Shown piece by piece: positions 9,662-18,085 of a DNA stretch of 64,000 nt. The notes beneath the pieces are model-generated. The model worked only from the letters and a program-made list of their open reading frames with translations, did not search any database and was not told the DNA's origin. Location of the stretch: contig WGBC01000026.1 of the NCBI GenBank assembly GCA_015494535.1, positions 19,686-83,685 of the forward strand, in the 5' to 3' direction. This DNA comes from Nitratiruptor sp. GTDB taxonomy: Bacteria > Campylobacterota > Campylobacteria > Campylobacterales > Nitratiruptoraceae. The position numbers were made by a program, and so were the translations under genes. The stretch's first letter is position 1. Each line of letters begins with the position of its first letter.

Positions 9662-11151
9662 TGAAGAAGATTTTGCCACTACTGCTTTTTATTGCGATGA
9701 TGTTGCAAGGCTCCGAAGAGTGCTCATCGAGGCTTTTTACTTTGCAGACCGCACCCAATGTCAAAATTGGCGAAATCGTAGCAAACATAGCAGATGAGTG
9801 CTCATTGAGCGTACTTGTCAAAGACTCCTCCGCAAGAAAGAAGCTTCGACAAAGCGTAGGCAAACTCTATCTCAAAAACGTCTCCTTGCAACGATTGCTC
9901 GATATCATCCTGAAAGAGCATGAGCTTACATACGATCTTGAAGAGAATATCCTCAAAATCCGATACCTTGTCACCAAAACCTTCAAACTCGACTACGTCA
10001 CCTCCAAAAGAGAGGGCAAGACGGTCACTGACGCTTCAGTGGACGTAGGCGGCGTGGTGCAAAACTCAGGTTCCACTACCAAAAAAACGCGGGATGTAAA
10101 CATCATCTCTTCGCAAGATAGCTTCGATTTTTGGAAGAATATAGAAGAAGAGATCTTCAACATCCTCAACCGCCCAGGCGACGAGTACAATGCCTCCAAA
10201 CCCATAGTCAATCCTAGTGCAGGGCTCGTGACCGTAACCGCTACGCAAAGGCAGATCGATCGTGTACAACACTATATCGATGAGATAGAAAAGCGCCTAC
10301 ACAAAGAGGTGCTTATCGATGTCTCCATTTTGGCAGTTTTTTACAACAAAAATCTCACAACCGGCATCGATTGGAGCCGCTTCAACCTCACCTTCAACGG
10401 GCAGCAAGATGCCAGCGGCACTTTTTCTCCTACCAATCCGTTAGCAACATACCAAAGCGTCGGTGTGGGAACGAACTTCAAAAATATCGATTTTGCCAGC
10501 ACTGCCACGGCGGTCATAAACGCATCTCTCAATCTTAGCGGCATCATCGACTTTTTGCAAAAAAATGGCAAAGTCGTCACCCTCTCCAACCCAAAAATCC
10601 TCACCCTCAACAACCAGCCGGCCATTATTACTATCGGAGACAATATCAATTACAACGTGCCAACCTCCATAACTATTAGTGCACAAGGCTATTTAGGTCA
10701 AAAAGCCTATACTCCTTCTTCCATTTTCGTAGGGATTTTACTCAATATCACACCAGAAATCACAGAAAACAATGAGATTATTTTGCGTATTAATCCATCA
10801 ATATCTGAGTTGAGAAATCCAGAAGACCTCTACAAAAGTGATTTAAATGGTTTTAGAGAAATAGCTCCAGATACGAAAGAGAAAAAGATCTCCTCAGTTG
10901 TCAAAGTAAAAGATGGCTCTACGCTCATCCTTGGAGGGCTCATCTCCAATACCAAAAATTTCATGATCAATGGCGTGCCGGTCTTAAAAGATATACCTTT
11001 TTTTGGTAATCTATTCAAAAGCAAAAAAAGAGACAACCAGCGCTTCGAACTTGTTTTTGTGTTGAAGCCTAAAATCATCGATGAAGAGGAAGATTTCGAT
11101 ATCTCATTAAAAGATCTGGGGTATGAAAAACTAAAAAATGCACAACAATGA
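9658..11151 (+). CDS. Secretin of type II secretion/transformation (CtsD/MshL/PilQ family)
   Basis: 497 aa outer-membrane channel. A signal peptide covers residues 1-20. An STN-like N-terminal domain (about 22-100, KIGEIVANIADECSLSVLVKD) is followed by a ring domain (RQIDRVQHYIDEIEKRLHKEVLIDV) and the C-terminal secretin domain with VTLSNPKILTLNNQPAIITIG, SSVVKVKDGSTLILGGLIS and the hallmark VPVLKDIPFFGNLFK. No lipobox is visible. Overlaps both neighbours. In Campylobacter the homologous CtsD is required for DNA uptake. Confidence 0.88.
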   Translation: MMKKILPLLLFIAMMLQGSEECSSRLFTLQTAPNVKIGEIVANIADECSLSVLVKDSSARKKLRQSVGKLYLKNVSLQRLLDIILKEHELTYDLEENILKIRYLVTKTFKLDYVTSKREGKTVTDASVDVGGVVQNSGSTTKKTRDVNIISSQDSFDFWKNIEEEIFNILNRPGDEYNASKPIVNPSAGLVTVTATQRQIDRVQHYIDEIEKRLHKEVLIDVSILAVFYNKNLTTGIDWSRFNLTFNGQQDASGTFSPTNPLATYQSVGVGTNFKNIDFASTATAVINASLNLSGIIDFLQKNGKVVTLSNPKILTLNNQPAIITIGDNINYNVPTSITISAQGYLGQKAYTPSSIFVGILLNITPEITENNEIILRINPSISELRNPEDLYKSDLNGFREIAPDTKEKKISSVVKVKDGSTLILGGLISNTKNFMINGVPVLKDIPFFGNLFKSKKRDNQRFELVFVLKPKIIDEEEDFDISLKDLGYEKLKNAQQ

Positions 11152-11923
11152 AAATATTTACAAAGCGGCTAAAGAGATATTTTATGAAAGCAGCGATCCG
11201 AAAGATTTCGTAGCGATAGACTCCAATATAGTCCAGCTGGAATCCCTCAAATCTTCTATAGCAGATAGATTCAAATTCATTCTCCTCACTGGCGAGCCGG
11301 GTGTGGGCAAAAGCATGCTGCTAAGAAGAGCCCACTATGAGCTGGGAAACGATGAGATAATGCTAATTGATCATCCATTTTTTTCTTTGCAAGAATTGCA
11401 AAAAGAACTCTCCCAAAGGCTTTTTGGTAAAGAGGTGGATCTCTTACAAACAGCAAAAGAGTCCCAAAAGGTTTTTACCATCTTTTTGGATGAAGTGCAG
11501 CTATACGGGGATGAGCTTTTGGAATATCTCAGGCTTCTTAGCGACACCCAAAGGTTTCGCTTCGTCTTGGCTCTACATACCGATAAACAGAGCGAGAAAC
11601 TGCAACAAAAACATTTCTCCACAAGGACATACAAAACACTCCACCTCACCCCTCCAAACTGGCAGGAGCTGCAAATCTATATCCAAAAGAAGCTTTTACA
11701 TGCCTCCCTCAACGATATCGCTAGAGGTATTGACGCAAAAAGAACCAAAAAGATTCATCACTTCACCAAAGGCAATCTGCGTCAAACGGACAAATTTTTG
11801 GCCACACTTTTCGATATACTAGATTTTTTCTATACTAACTATCCATCCAAAATCGATACGCAAAAGATTCCAGTAAAATATATCGAAATGAGCGCTATAC
11901 ATTTAGGATTGCTCCGTGCATGA
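11138..11923 (+). CDS. ExeA/MshM-like AAA ATPase (CtsP-like)
   Basis: 261 aa. P-loop GEPGVGKS at residues 52-59 and Walker B TIFLDEVQ near 115. The fold is that of ExeA/MshM ATPases encoded beside secretins, with no peptidoglycan-binding tail. In Campylobacter jejuni CtsP holds this position and is a nucleotide-binding transformation protein. It starts 14 bp inside the secretin gene and overlaps the next gene by 8 bp. Confidence 0.78.
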   Translation: MHNNENIYKAAKEIFYESSDPKDFVAIDSNIVQLESLKSSIADRFKFILLTGEPGVGKSMLLRRAHYELGNDEIMLIDHPFFSLQELQKELSQRLFGKEVDLLQTAKESQKVFTIFLDEVQLYGDELLEYLRLLSDTQRFRFVLALHTDKQSEKLQQKHFSTRTYKTLHLTPPNWQELQIYIQKKLLHASLNDIARGIDAKRTKKIHHFTKGNLRQTDKFLATLFDILDFFYTNYPSKIDTQKIPVKYIEMSAIHLGLLRA

Positions 11924-12518
11924 GTATGAACTATTAGAAAAGAGATGGCAAAAGTATCGCTACAAAAAGCTTCTTGTCAAAGGGCTTTTCACCACAGCTT
12001 TGATAGCGCTTGCAAGCTTACTTTTGACATGGAAAAGCGTGAGCAAATTTGAGCCAACTTCGCCAAAAGCCAAGGTCACCAACTATCTTGCGCCTTCGCT
12101 GGATTTCGAAAAACATCTCCTTGCAAAAAAAACGGCTCAAAGCAGACCTTCCAAACCGTCCCAACCTATAAAAAAAGCGAAAAAACCAAACACCTCCCAC
12201 CTTGCAATCAGCGCCACAAAGCTTACGTTACCCCAAATGCTGCAAAATTACAAAAAGCATCCATCCATCGATCTTGCCAACATGATAGCAAACGAGTATT
12301 ATCAGCAAAAAGAGTACCAAAAAGCGATGAAATGGGCCATCAAAGCCAATGAATTCGACAAAGAAAACGAGCAAAGCTGGATACTCTATGCCAAAAGCGC
12401 ATACAAATTAGGCCAGAAGCAAAAAGCTATAAACGCCCTCAAAATCTACCTTCGCAAACACCCATCCAAAAGAGTCAAAAAGCTTCTTTCCCAAATGATG
12501 CAGAAGGATTCGCTATGA
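11916..12518 (+). CDS. TPR-containing single-pass membrane protein (CtsX-like position)
   Basis: 200 aa. A basic N-terminus, one membrane helix near 22-43 (LLVKGLFTTALIALASLLLTW), a Lys/Pro-rich linker (SRPSKPSQPIKKAKKPNTS), then two TPR-like helical repeats (NMIANEYYQQKEYQKAMKWAIKANEFDKENEQSW and the next 34 residues). It may anchor the preceding ATPase to the membrane, as reported for CtsX with CtsP in Campylobacter. That parallel is positional and not shown by sequence here. Confidence 0.6.
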   Translation: MHEYELLEKRWQKYRYKKLLVKGLFTTALIALASLLLTWKSVSKFEPTSPKAKVTNYLAPSLDFEKHLLAKKTAQSRPSKPSQPIKKAKKPNTSHLAISATKLTLPQMLQNYKKHPSIDLANMIANEYYQQKEYQKAMKWAIKANEFDKENEQSWILYAKSAYKLGQKQKAINALKIYLRKHPSKRVKKLLSQMMQKDSL

Positions 12519-13057
12519 AAAAAATCCTTTTATCACTCTTTTTGGCCACCTTGCTGCTTGCCGACGTGCAGACCCTCATCCAAAAATATAAACAAGGCGA
12601 TTACAAATATGTCTGCCTCAATGGATACAAACTCTTTTCCAAACTTAAAAAGGATGAAGACCTTGTGAGTATGTATGCTTTTTCTTGCCTCAAAGCAGAC
12701 TACATCAATAGGCTGGCCGTGCCTATTCTCATCCTTGGCAAAACACCAGCATCACGTAAAAACAGGGCGTACTTCTCTTTGATACTAGCGCAAAAAAACC
12801 TACTCATATCGGCTTTGAGCGATCATGAAGAATTCACCGGTCTCAATGTCCCAAACACCGATCACATCATCTCAAAAGTCTTCAATCTCTATTTTCAAAA
12901 AAAATATAAAAAATCCGATAATGCATACATCATACGCGATCCTAAAATTGCCGGAGTTGAATATAGAGTCTTTATCGTCAAAAAATCTTCGATTCCCTAT
13001 TTGCGAATCGATGTATATAAAAACGGCAAAAAAATAGATACCCATCTCTACAGGTGA
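12515..13057 (+). CDS. Exported protein of the secretion cluster, unknown function
   Basis: 180 aa. A signal peptide (MKKILLSLFLATLLLADVQ) is followed by about 160 residues with no recognised domain. The N-terminal half (LIQKYKQGDYKYVCLNGYKLFSKLKKDEDLVSMYAFSCLKADYI) has the spacing of a Sel1/TPR-like helical repeat with two or three Cys. Overlaps the TPR gene by 4 bp and lies 4 bp before the GspE gene, so it is firmly inside the operon. Likely periplasmic component. Confidence 0.6.
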   Translation: MKKILLSLFLATLLLADVQTLIQKYKQGDYKYVCLNGYKLFSKLKKDEDLVSMYAFSCLKADYINRLAVPILILGKTPASRKNRAYFSLILAQKNLLISALSDHEEFTGLNVPNTDHIISKVFNLYFQKKYKKSDNAYIIRDPKIAGVEYRVFIVKKSSIPYLRIDVYKNGKKIDTHLYR

Positions 13058-13061
13058 AACG

Positions 13062-14804
13062 ATGAACAATAGATTACTCGATACCCTTATAGCGAACCTG
13101 CATCTAGACGATCATGATGTGGCAAACATCAAAAGCAACCTCTCAAGTATCAAAAATAGCATCTATTTTCTCATCAATCGAGAATTTGTTACCGAAAAAG
13201 AGCTCATCAAGCTCATAGCGAAAAATCTGCGAGAGGGAAAACTCTCCATAGAGGATCTGGATGAGTTACCAAATGATTTGATAGAGAAAATCCTCAAAGA
13301 GTACGCCAATATTTTAAACATCGAGTATGTAGATCTCGATACCTACGACATCGATCTCAAAATAGCCACGAAAGCGCCTTTGAACCAGCTCAAAAAGTAT
13401 CGAGTCTTGCCACTCAAAGAGAGCGAAATAAACATTCTAGCGGCTATCAGCGATCCAATAGATATCGCCGCGCAAGAAGCAGCCCAGAGGCTATTTCCAA
13501 AAAAGCCAATCAAGTTCGTGCTATCGAGCAAGCTACAGATCGAAAACTTTCTCAACAAACTCGAACTCAACGAAAATATCAAAGAGTTCATCAATGAAAT
13601 CCGCCAAGATCTCCAGCAAGGTGGTGCAAACAGAAACGAATTGGAAGAATCGAGCGCGGTGTTGCGCTTAATAGAAGCCATCTTAAAGACTGCGATACTC
13701 TCGCGCGCCAGCGATATCCATATCGAGCCAACAGAAAACAACTGCGTCGTGCGCACGAGGATAGATGGCATTTTGAACGAAAAATTCATATTCGACAAAG
13801 ATATCTACCCTCCCCTCTCTTCCCGCCTCAAACTCATGGCGAATCTCGATATCGCCGAAAAGAGAAAACCGCAAGATGGAAGATTTAGCGAAACGATACT
13901 TGGCAAAGAGTACGATTTTAGGATTTCGACCCTGCCGATAGTATCTGGCGAGTCCATCGTAATGAGGATTTTGGACAAGTCAAAAGCGATGATCCCTCTT
14001 GAAGAAGCGGGTATGAGCGCCTATAACTTCGAGATTTTCACCAAAGCCCTCAAGACGCCTTATGGCATCATTCTTGTCACGGGACCTACTGGAAGCGGTA
14101 AATCTACCACCCTTTATGGCGCGCTCAATATGCTGCGCAGCGTTGAAAAGAAGATAATCACCGTAGAAGATCCTGTGGAATACCAAATAAATCTCGTTCA
14201 ACAAGCTCAAGTCAACCCAAAAATAGGATTTACCTTCGCTTCTGCCCTTCGATCCATTCTTCGCCAAGACCCGGACATCATTATGATTGGTGAGATTCGC
14301 GATGAAGAGACGATACGCATAGCAGTCCAAGCGGCACTTACTGGCCACTTGGTGCTCTCCACGCTCCATACCAACGATGCGATAAGTGCCATCAACAGGA
14401 TGATCGACATGGGCATAGAGCCATATCTCGTCAGCGGCGCACTCATCGCCATCGAGGCCCAAAGGCTCGTGAGAAAAATTTGTCCATACTGCAAGATAGA
14501 GACGGAGTTGCAACCATCCATCTACAACGAAATCAAACCCTATCTGCCACAAAGTTATAAATTTTTCAAAGGCAAAGGGTGTAAACATTGCGACTTTACC
14601 GGCTATAGCGGCAGGGAGATGATCAGCGAGGTATTCAAGGTAGACGAAGAGATTGCAAGAATGATCGCTAAAGAGGAGAGTAAAGAGAAAATCTACCAAA
14701 AAGCTTTGGAAAAAGGTTTCAAATCGATGCTAGTCGATGGTATCAACAAAGCGATCGAGGGTTCAACCAGCGTAGAAGAAGTCTTGAGGGTAACGAGGCT
14801 GTAA
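13062..14804 (+). CDS. Type II secretion/transformation ATPase GspE family (CtsE-like)
   Basis: 580 aa hexameric motor ATPase. An N-terminal MshEN-type domain (about 60-160) is followed by the catalytic core with Walker A GPTGSGKSTT, Asp box, Walker B DPDIIMIGEIRDEETI and His box TGHLVLSTLHTNDA. A C-terminal tetracysteine zinc site (CPYC ... CKHC) is typical of GspE/PilB. The ATG follows the preceding stop closely and its stop shares one base with the gspF-type ATG. Confidence 0.93.
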   Translation: MNNRLLDTLIANLHLDDHDVANIKSNLSSIKNSIYFLINREFVTEKELIKLIAKNLREGKLSIEDLDELPNDLIEKILKEYANILNIEYVDLDTYDIDLKIATKAPLNQLKKYRVLPLKESEINILAAISDPIDIAAQEAAQRLFPKKPIKFVLSSKLQIENFLNKLELNENIKEFINEIRQDLQQGGANRNELEESSAVLRLIEAILKTAILSRASDIHIEPTENNCVVRTRIDGILNEKFIFDKDIYPPLSSRLKLMANLDIAEKRKPQDGRFSETILGKEYDFRISTLPIVSGESIVMRILDKSKAMIPLEEAGMSAYNFEIFTKALKTPYGIILVTGPTGSGKSTTLYGALNMLRSVEKKIITVEDPVEYQINLVQQAQVNPKIGFTFASALRSILRQDPDIIMIGEIRDEETIRIAVQAALTGHLVLSTLHTNDAISAINRMIDMGIEPYLVSGALIAIEAQRLVRKICPYCKIETELQPSIYNEIKPYLPQSYKFFKGKGCKHCDFTGYSGREMISEVFKVDEEIARMIAKEESKEKIYQKALEKGFKSMLVDGINKAIEGSTSVEEVLRVTRL

Positions 14805-16048
14805 TGAGATATTTCAATGTTCAAGTCCTGGCAAAAGGCAAAAAGAGCACCCTGCTTATCAAATCGGAAGATAAGAAAGAGGCAATTGAGAAAGCCAAGC
14901 TCAAAGCCAATGGCATCGTCCTAAAAATCGAAGAGACCTCCCAGCCTGCGGAAGAGAGGATCAAGGAGTTCAAAAAGGCACTCGCCTCATTCAAAAAAAG
15001 CAAGATCAAACGAAGCGATCTCATCGCCACCATCAGGCAACTTGCCGTCATGGCAAATGCAGGTATTCCTTTGCACGATGCATTGACTGAAATCGCACAC
15101 TCCACCACCAATATGCACTTGCAAGCTATTTTGCTCGATGTTGCCGAAAGCATCAACGCAGGTATCAGCCTCTCCCAAGCTATGGAAAAATATAAAAATC
15201 AGCTTGGCAATCTCACTATTACCCTTGTCAGGCTTGGAGAGCAGACAGGCGATATGGCGTATGCCCTCTTTACGCTCGCCGATATTTTGGAAAAAATAGA
15301 CGAGAACGTAAGAAAATTCAAAAAAGCCATCCGCTATCCCCTCATTACCCTAGGTGCCATGGCAATCGCCTTTACGATTCTCATCAGCTACGTAGTGCCA
15401 AAATTTAAGTCTATTTTCGAGAAATTTCATGCAGAACTGCCTCTGCCAACAAAAATCCTCCTTTGGCTCGAGCATGCATTCAACACCTATGGGCCCTACA
15501 TACTGCTAATCCTAATCCTTGGGATATTCATTATTATGTTTTTGTACAAAACCAACAAAGATTTCAAAAAGCAGCTCGATACACTCTTTATGCGTATATA
15601 CCTGCTCAAAAACATCATTTACTACTCCCAACTCAACCGCTTCATGCTCATTTTCTCCGAGCTCATCAAAGCTGGCATCCCCGTGGTAGAAGCTTTGGAA
15701 AACTCCGTAGCTATGGTGGACAATGCCTACATGCGCGAAAAGCTGGAAATCGTCAAAACCATGGTGGAGAAGGGATCGTCCATCGAGGAGGCGTTTGCGC
15801 AGACCAATCTTTTCGAGAATATGATTTTGCAAATGATTGCGGCAGGTGAGACAAGCGGGCAGCTTGATAGCATGCTGCAAAAGATCACGGAGTATTATGG
15901 TATGAAGTTCGACTATATTCTAGACAACCTCTCAAGCTATATCGAGCCAATCATGCTGGCCATCATTGCGGCAATGGTATTGCTGCTTGCACTTGGTATA
16001 TTCTTGCCGATGTGGGATATGGCAAAAGTGGTGCAAGGTGGGGCTTAA
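14804..16048 (+). CDS. Inner-membrane platform protein GspF/PilC family (CtsF-like)
   Basis: 414 aa. Two GspF repeats of cytoplasmic helices (about 75-190 and 285-385; RQLAVMANAGIPLHDAL and RFMLIFSELIKAGIPVVEAL), with membrane helices near 175-200, 225-250 and 385-410. Forms the inner-membrane base rotated by the GspE ATPase. Last gene of the cluster. Its TAA overlaps the convergent helicase stop in a TTAA. No pseudopilin genes are in the window, so they must lie elsewhere. Confidence 0.93.
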   Translation: MRYFNVQVLAKGKKSTLLIKSEDKKEAIEKAKLKANGIVLKIEETSQPAEERIKEFKKALASFKKSKIKRSDLIATIRQLAVMANAGIPLHDALTEIAHSTTNMHLQAILLDVAESINAGISLSQAMEKYKNQLGNLTITLVRLGEQTGDMAYALFTLADILEKIDENVRKFKKAIRYPLITLGAMAIAFTILISYVVPKFKSIFEKFHAELPLPTKILLWLEHAFNTYGPYILLILILGIFIIMFLYKTNKDFKKQLDTLFMRIYLLKNIIYYSQLNRFMLIFSELIKAGIPVVEALENSVAMVDNAYMREKLEIVKTMVEKGSSIEEAFAQTNLFENMILQMIAAGETSGQLDSMLQKITEYYGMKFDYILDNLSSYIEPIMLAIIAAMVLLLALGIFLPMWDMAKVVQGGA

Positions 16049-16056
16049 AGAAGCCC
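16041..16056. terminator. Hairpin between convergent gspF-type gene and helicase
   Basis: GGGCTT-AAAG-AAGCCC can form a 6-bp stem exactly over both stop codons of the convergent genes. Plus-strand continuation TGCTTCTTTG is only moderately T-rich, so it may work as a weak bidirectional terminator. Confidence 0.35.
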
Positions 16057-18024
16057 TGCTTCTTTGAGAAAACGAGAAGGCAGAAACTCCACTCTTTTAA
16101 TGCGATCGTATTTCGCGTAGCTTAGATACAAAATCTCCTTAGCTCTTGTTACGGCCACGTAAAAGAGCCTTCTCTCCTCTTCAATGGAACCGCTTTTGGC
16201 AGCGAGCTTGAGGTTTGGAAAGCGCCCTTCCATGAGATCGACTACATACACCTCCCTAAACTCCAAACCTTTGCTTGCATGAATACTGAGTAGATTCACT
16301 CCACTACCCTGCTCCATCTCGCTGCTGCCAAGCACCATGGCGTTGTAGAAGCGATAGACATCTTCGTAGTTTCTTGCAAGATGTTCCATCAAAGCCACTC
16401 GCCTTGCAATTTTTTGCTTTGCCTCCTCAAATAGCGCTTCATCGATACTTCCATCTTTTCTCTTGGCCCTATTTGCAGCCAAAGAGTGGATGATAGCCTC
16501 AAAAATGGCGGAATCTCTTATATGCTGGATGAAACTCTCAGGTCTTTTCAAACGCAAACGAAAAAGCTTAGCCAATTCATCTAAAAATTTAGCTCCCTCT
16601 TGGGAGAGTTTTGGATGTTTGAGGATAGGATTGTCCAAAATAGTTAAATCCTTGAACCTGCTTTTACTGCCAAGCTGCACGAAATCGTCAAAGAGTGCTA
16701 GCTGATAATTGCGCTCAGGCTTGCTAAAAGGATTGGCTATATCTATTGGACTCAGCAACCCCTTTTTTATATCCCCTTCCCCACAGCGCTGCAGTGCCTC
16801 GTAGAGATCTTTTGCGATATTGGAGCCTACCCCTTTTGCATACTGCAAAATATGAATAAATGCCAAGAGATCCTTTGGATTGATGAGAATCGCCAAGAGA
16901 TCGAAAAGCGCTTGGATCTCTTTCATATCAAATAGACTTCTACTCCCTTTTCTTTTGCATGTAATTCCTCTTTGACGAAGCGCCGCTTCAATTCCATCGG
17001 CACTGGCGTTGTTGCGAAAAATGACGGCAATCTCCTCTTTAGAAGTAAGGCTCACGCTAATCCTTGCGGCAATCGCCTCGTATTGGGCATAGAGATCCTC
17101 AAAGGCTAGAAGCTTTGGGGGATGGGCTTTTTTAAGATTCATCACTTCCAAACGCTTAGGATAAATCCTTTCATTGTTTGCTATGACTCTGTTTGCAAGA
17201 TCGAGTATATACTTGGTGGATCGGTAGTTTTTGCTGAGATTGAAGACTTTGGCTTTGGGATAGCGCTTGGTAAATGAGGCGATGATATCGATATTTGCGC
17301 CATTGAAGGCATAAATGCTTTGATCGTAATCCCCTACGCAAAAGAGCGAATCGAATCTGATGGCATCCAAAAAAGAGGCTTGCAAATTGTTGGTATCTTG
17401 ATACTCATCCACTAGAACTTCCACAAAACTCTTAATATCTTCTTTTCGTCTAATCACCTCCAAAAGCAAATCATTGAAACTCAAAAAACCATACGATGCT
17501 TTAAGATCTTCATATTCTTGCACAATATCTTCATAAATTGGAGCCAAAGGGGCATGTTCTGGGTTTTTACGCTCTATCCACTCCCCAAAGCTCATATCTA
17601 GACTGCTGTTTTGATAGTAGGAGTAGTATTCATAAAGTGAGCTTGCGGCATATGGCTTGAGTTCAAGCCTTTGAAAATCCCTTTTCTCATATATGCTTTT
17701 GAAAAGGGTTTTAAGCTCCTTTGGAGGCTTTAACACCAGATTGCTATCGATATTTTTAAGCCAGCGATAACTTACGGCATGAAACGTTCCGGCTTCTATC
17801 TTTTTGGCCTCTTTGGGAAATTTTCGCTCAACCCTTTTTATCATCTCGGCAGCCGCTTTATTGGTAAACGTCAAAAGCAATATATCCTCTGGCTGTACCC
17901 CTTGCATAAGGAGTTTTTCTATCCTGGCTACAATCGTGCTGGTTTTGCCCGTACCCGCACTTGCAATCACAAGATTGTATCCCAAAGGTGCATCGACGGC
18001 GGCTTGCTGTTCGGCGTTGAGCAT
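16045..18024 (-). CDS. UvrD/Rep/PcrA-type superfamily 1 DNA helicase
   Basis: 659 aa 3'-5' helicase. Motif I ASAGTGKTST at residues 21-30, motif II LVDEYQDTN near 203, motif III GDYDQSIYAFNGA, motif IV-V NYRSTKYILDLANRVI and SIHASKGLEF, motif VI VAVTRAKE. Shorter at the C-terminus than E. coli UvrD (720 aa). Probably acts in repair or replication restart. Whether it is orthologous to UvrD, Rep or PcrA cannot be settled from motifs. Divergent from valS. Confidence 0.92.
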   Translation of the reverse strand: MLNAEQQAAVDAPLGYNLVIASAGTGKTSTIVARIEKLLMQGVQPEDILLLTFTNKAAAEMIKRVERKFPKEAKKIEAGTFHAVSYRWLKNIDSNLVLKPPKELKTLFKSIYEKRDFQRLELKPYAASSLYEYYSYYQNSSLDMSFGEWIERKNPEHAPLAPIYEDIVQEYEDLKASYGFLSFNDLLLEVIRRKEDIKSFVEVLVDEYQDTNNLQASFLDAIRFDSLFCVGDYDQSIYAFNGANIDIIASFTKRYPKAKVFNLSKNYRSTKYILDLANRVIANNERIYPKRLEVMNLKKAHPPKLLAFEDLYAQYEAIAARISVSLTSKEEIAVIFRNNASADGIEAALRQRGITCKRKGSRSLFDMKEIQALFDLLAILINPKDLLAFIHILQYAKGVGSNIAKDLYEALQRCGEGDIKKGLLSPIDIANPFSKPERNYQLALFDDFVQLGSKSRFKDLTILDNPILKHPKLSQEGAKFLDELAKLFRLRLKRPESFIQHIRDSAIFEAIIHSLAANRAKRKDGSIDEALFEEAKQKIARRVALMEHLARNYEDVYRFYNAMVLGSSEMEQGSGVNLLSIHASKGLEFREVYVVDLMEGRFPNLKLAAKSGSIEEERRLFYVAVTRAKEILYLSYAKYDRIKRVEFLPSRFLKEAGLL

Positions 18025-18049
18025 TCACTATCCTTAAGTAATTTTTTGG

Positions 18050-18055
18050 TAAAAT
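18050..18055 (+). promoter_or_regulatory. Probable valS promoter -10 (TAAAAT)
   Basis: TAAAAT preceded by a T-run (ATTTTTTGG) is 30 bp upstream of the valS ATG, which fits the Campylobacterota pattern of a -10 with T-rich upstream DNA and no clear -35. Confidence 0.4.
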
Positions 18056-18085
18056 CGGGCAAAATTTTTAGCGTAAAGGTTATTG

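Noticed and set aside
13980-14699. 239-aa antisense ORF
   Set aside because: Lies entirely opposite the GspE-type ATPase gene, whose motifs are intact; a shadow frame.
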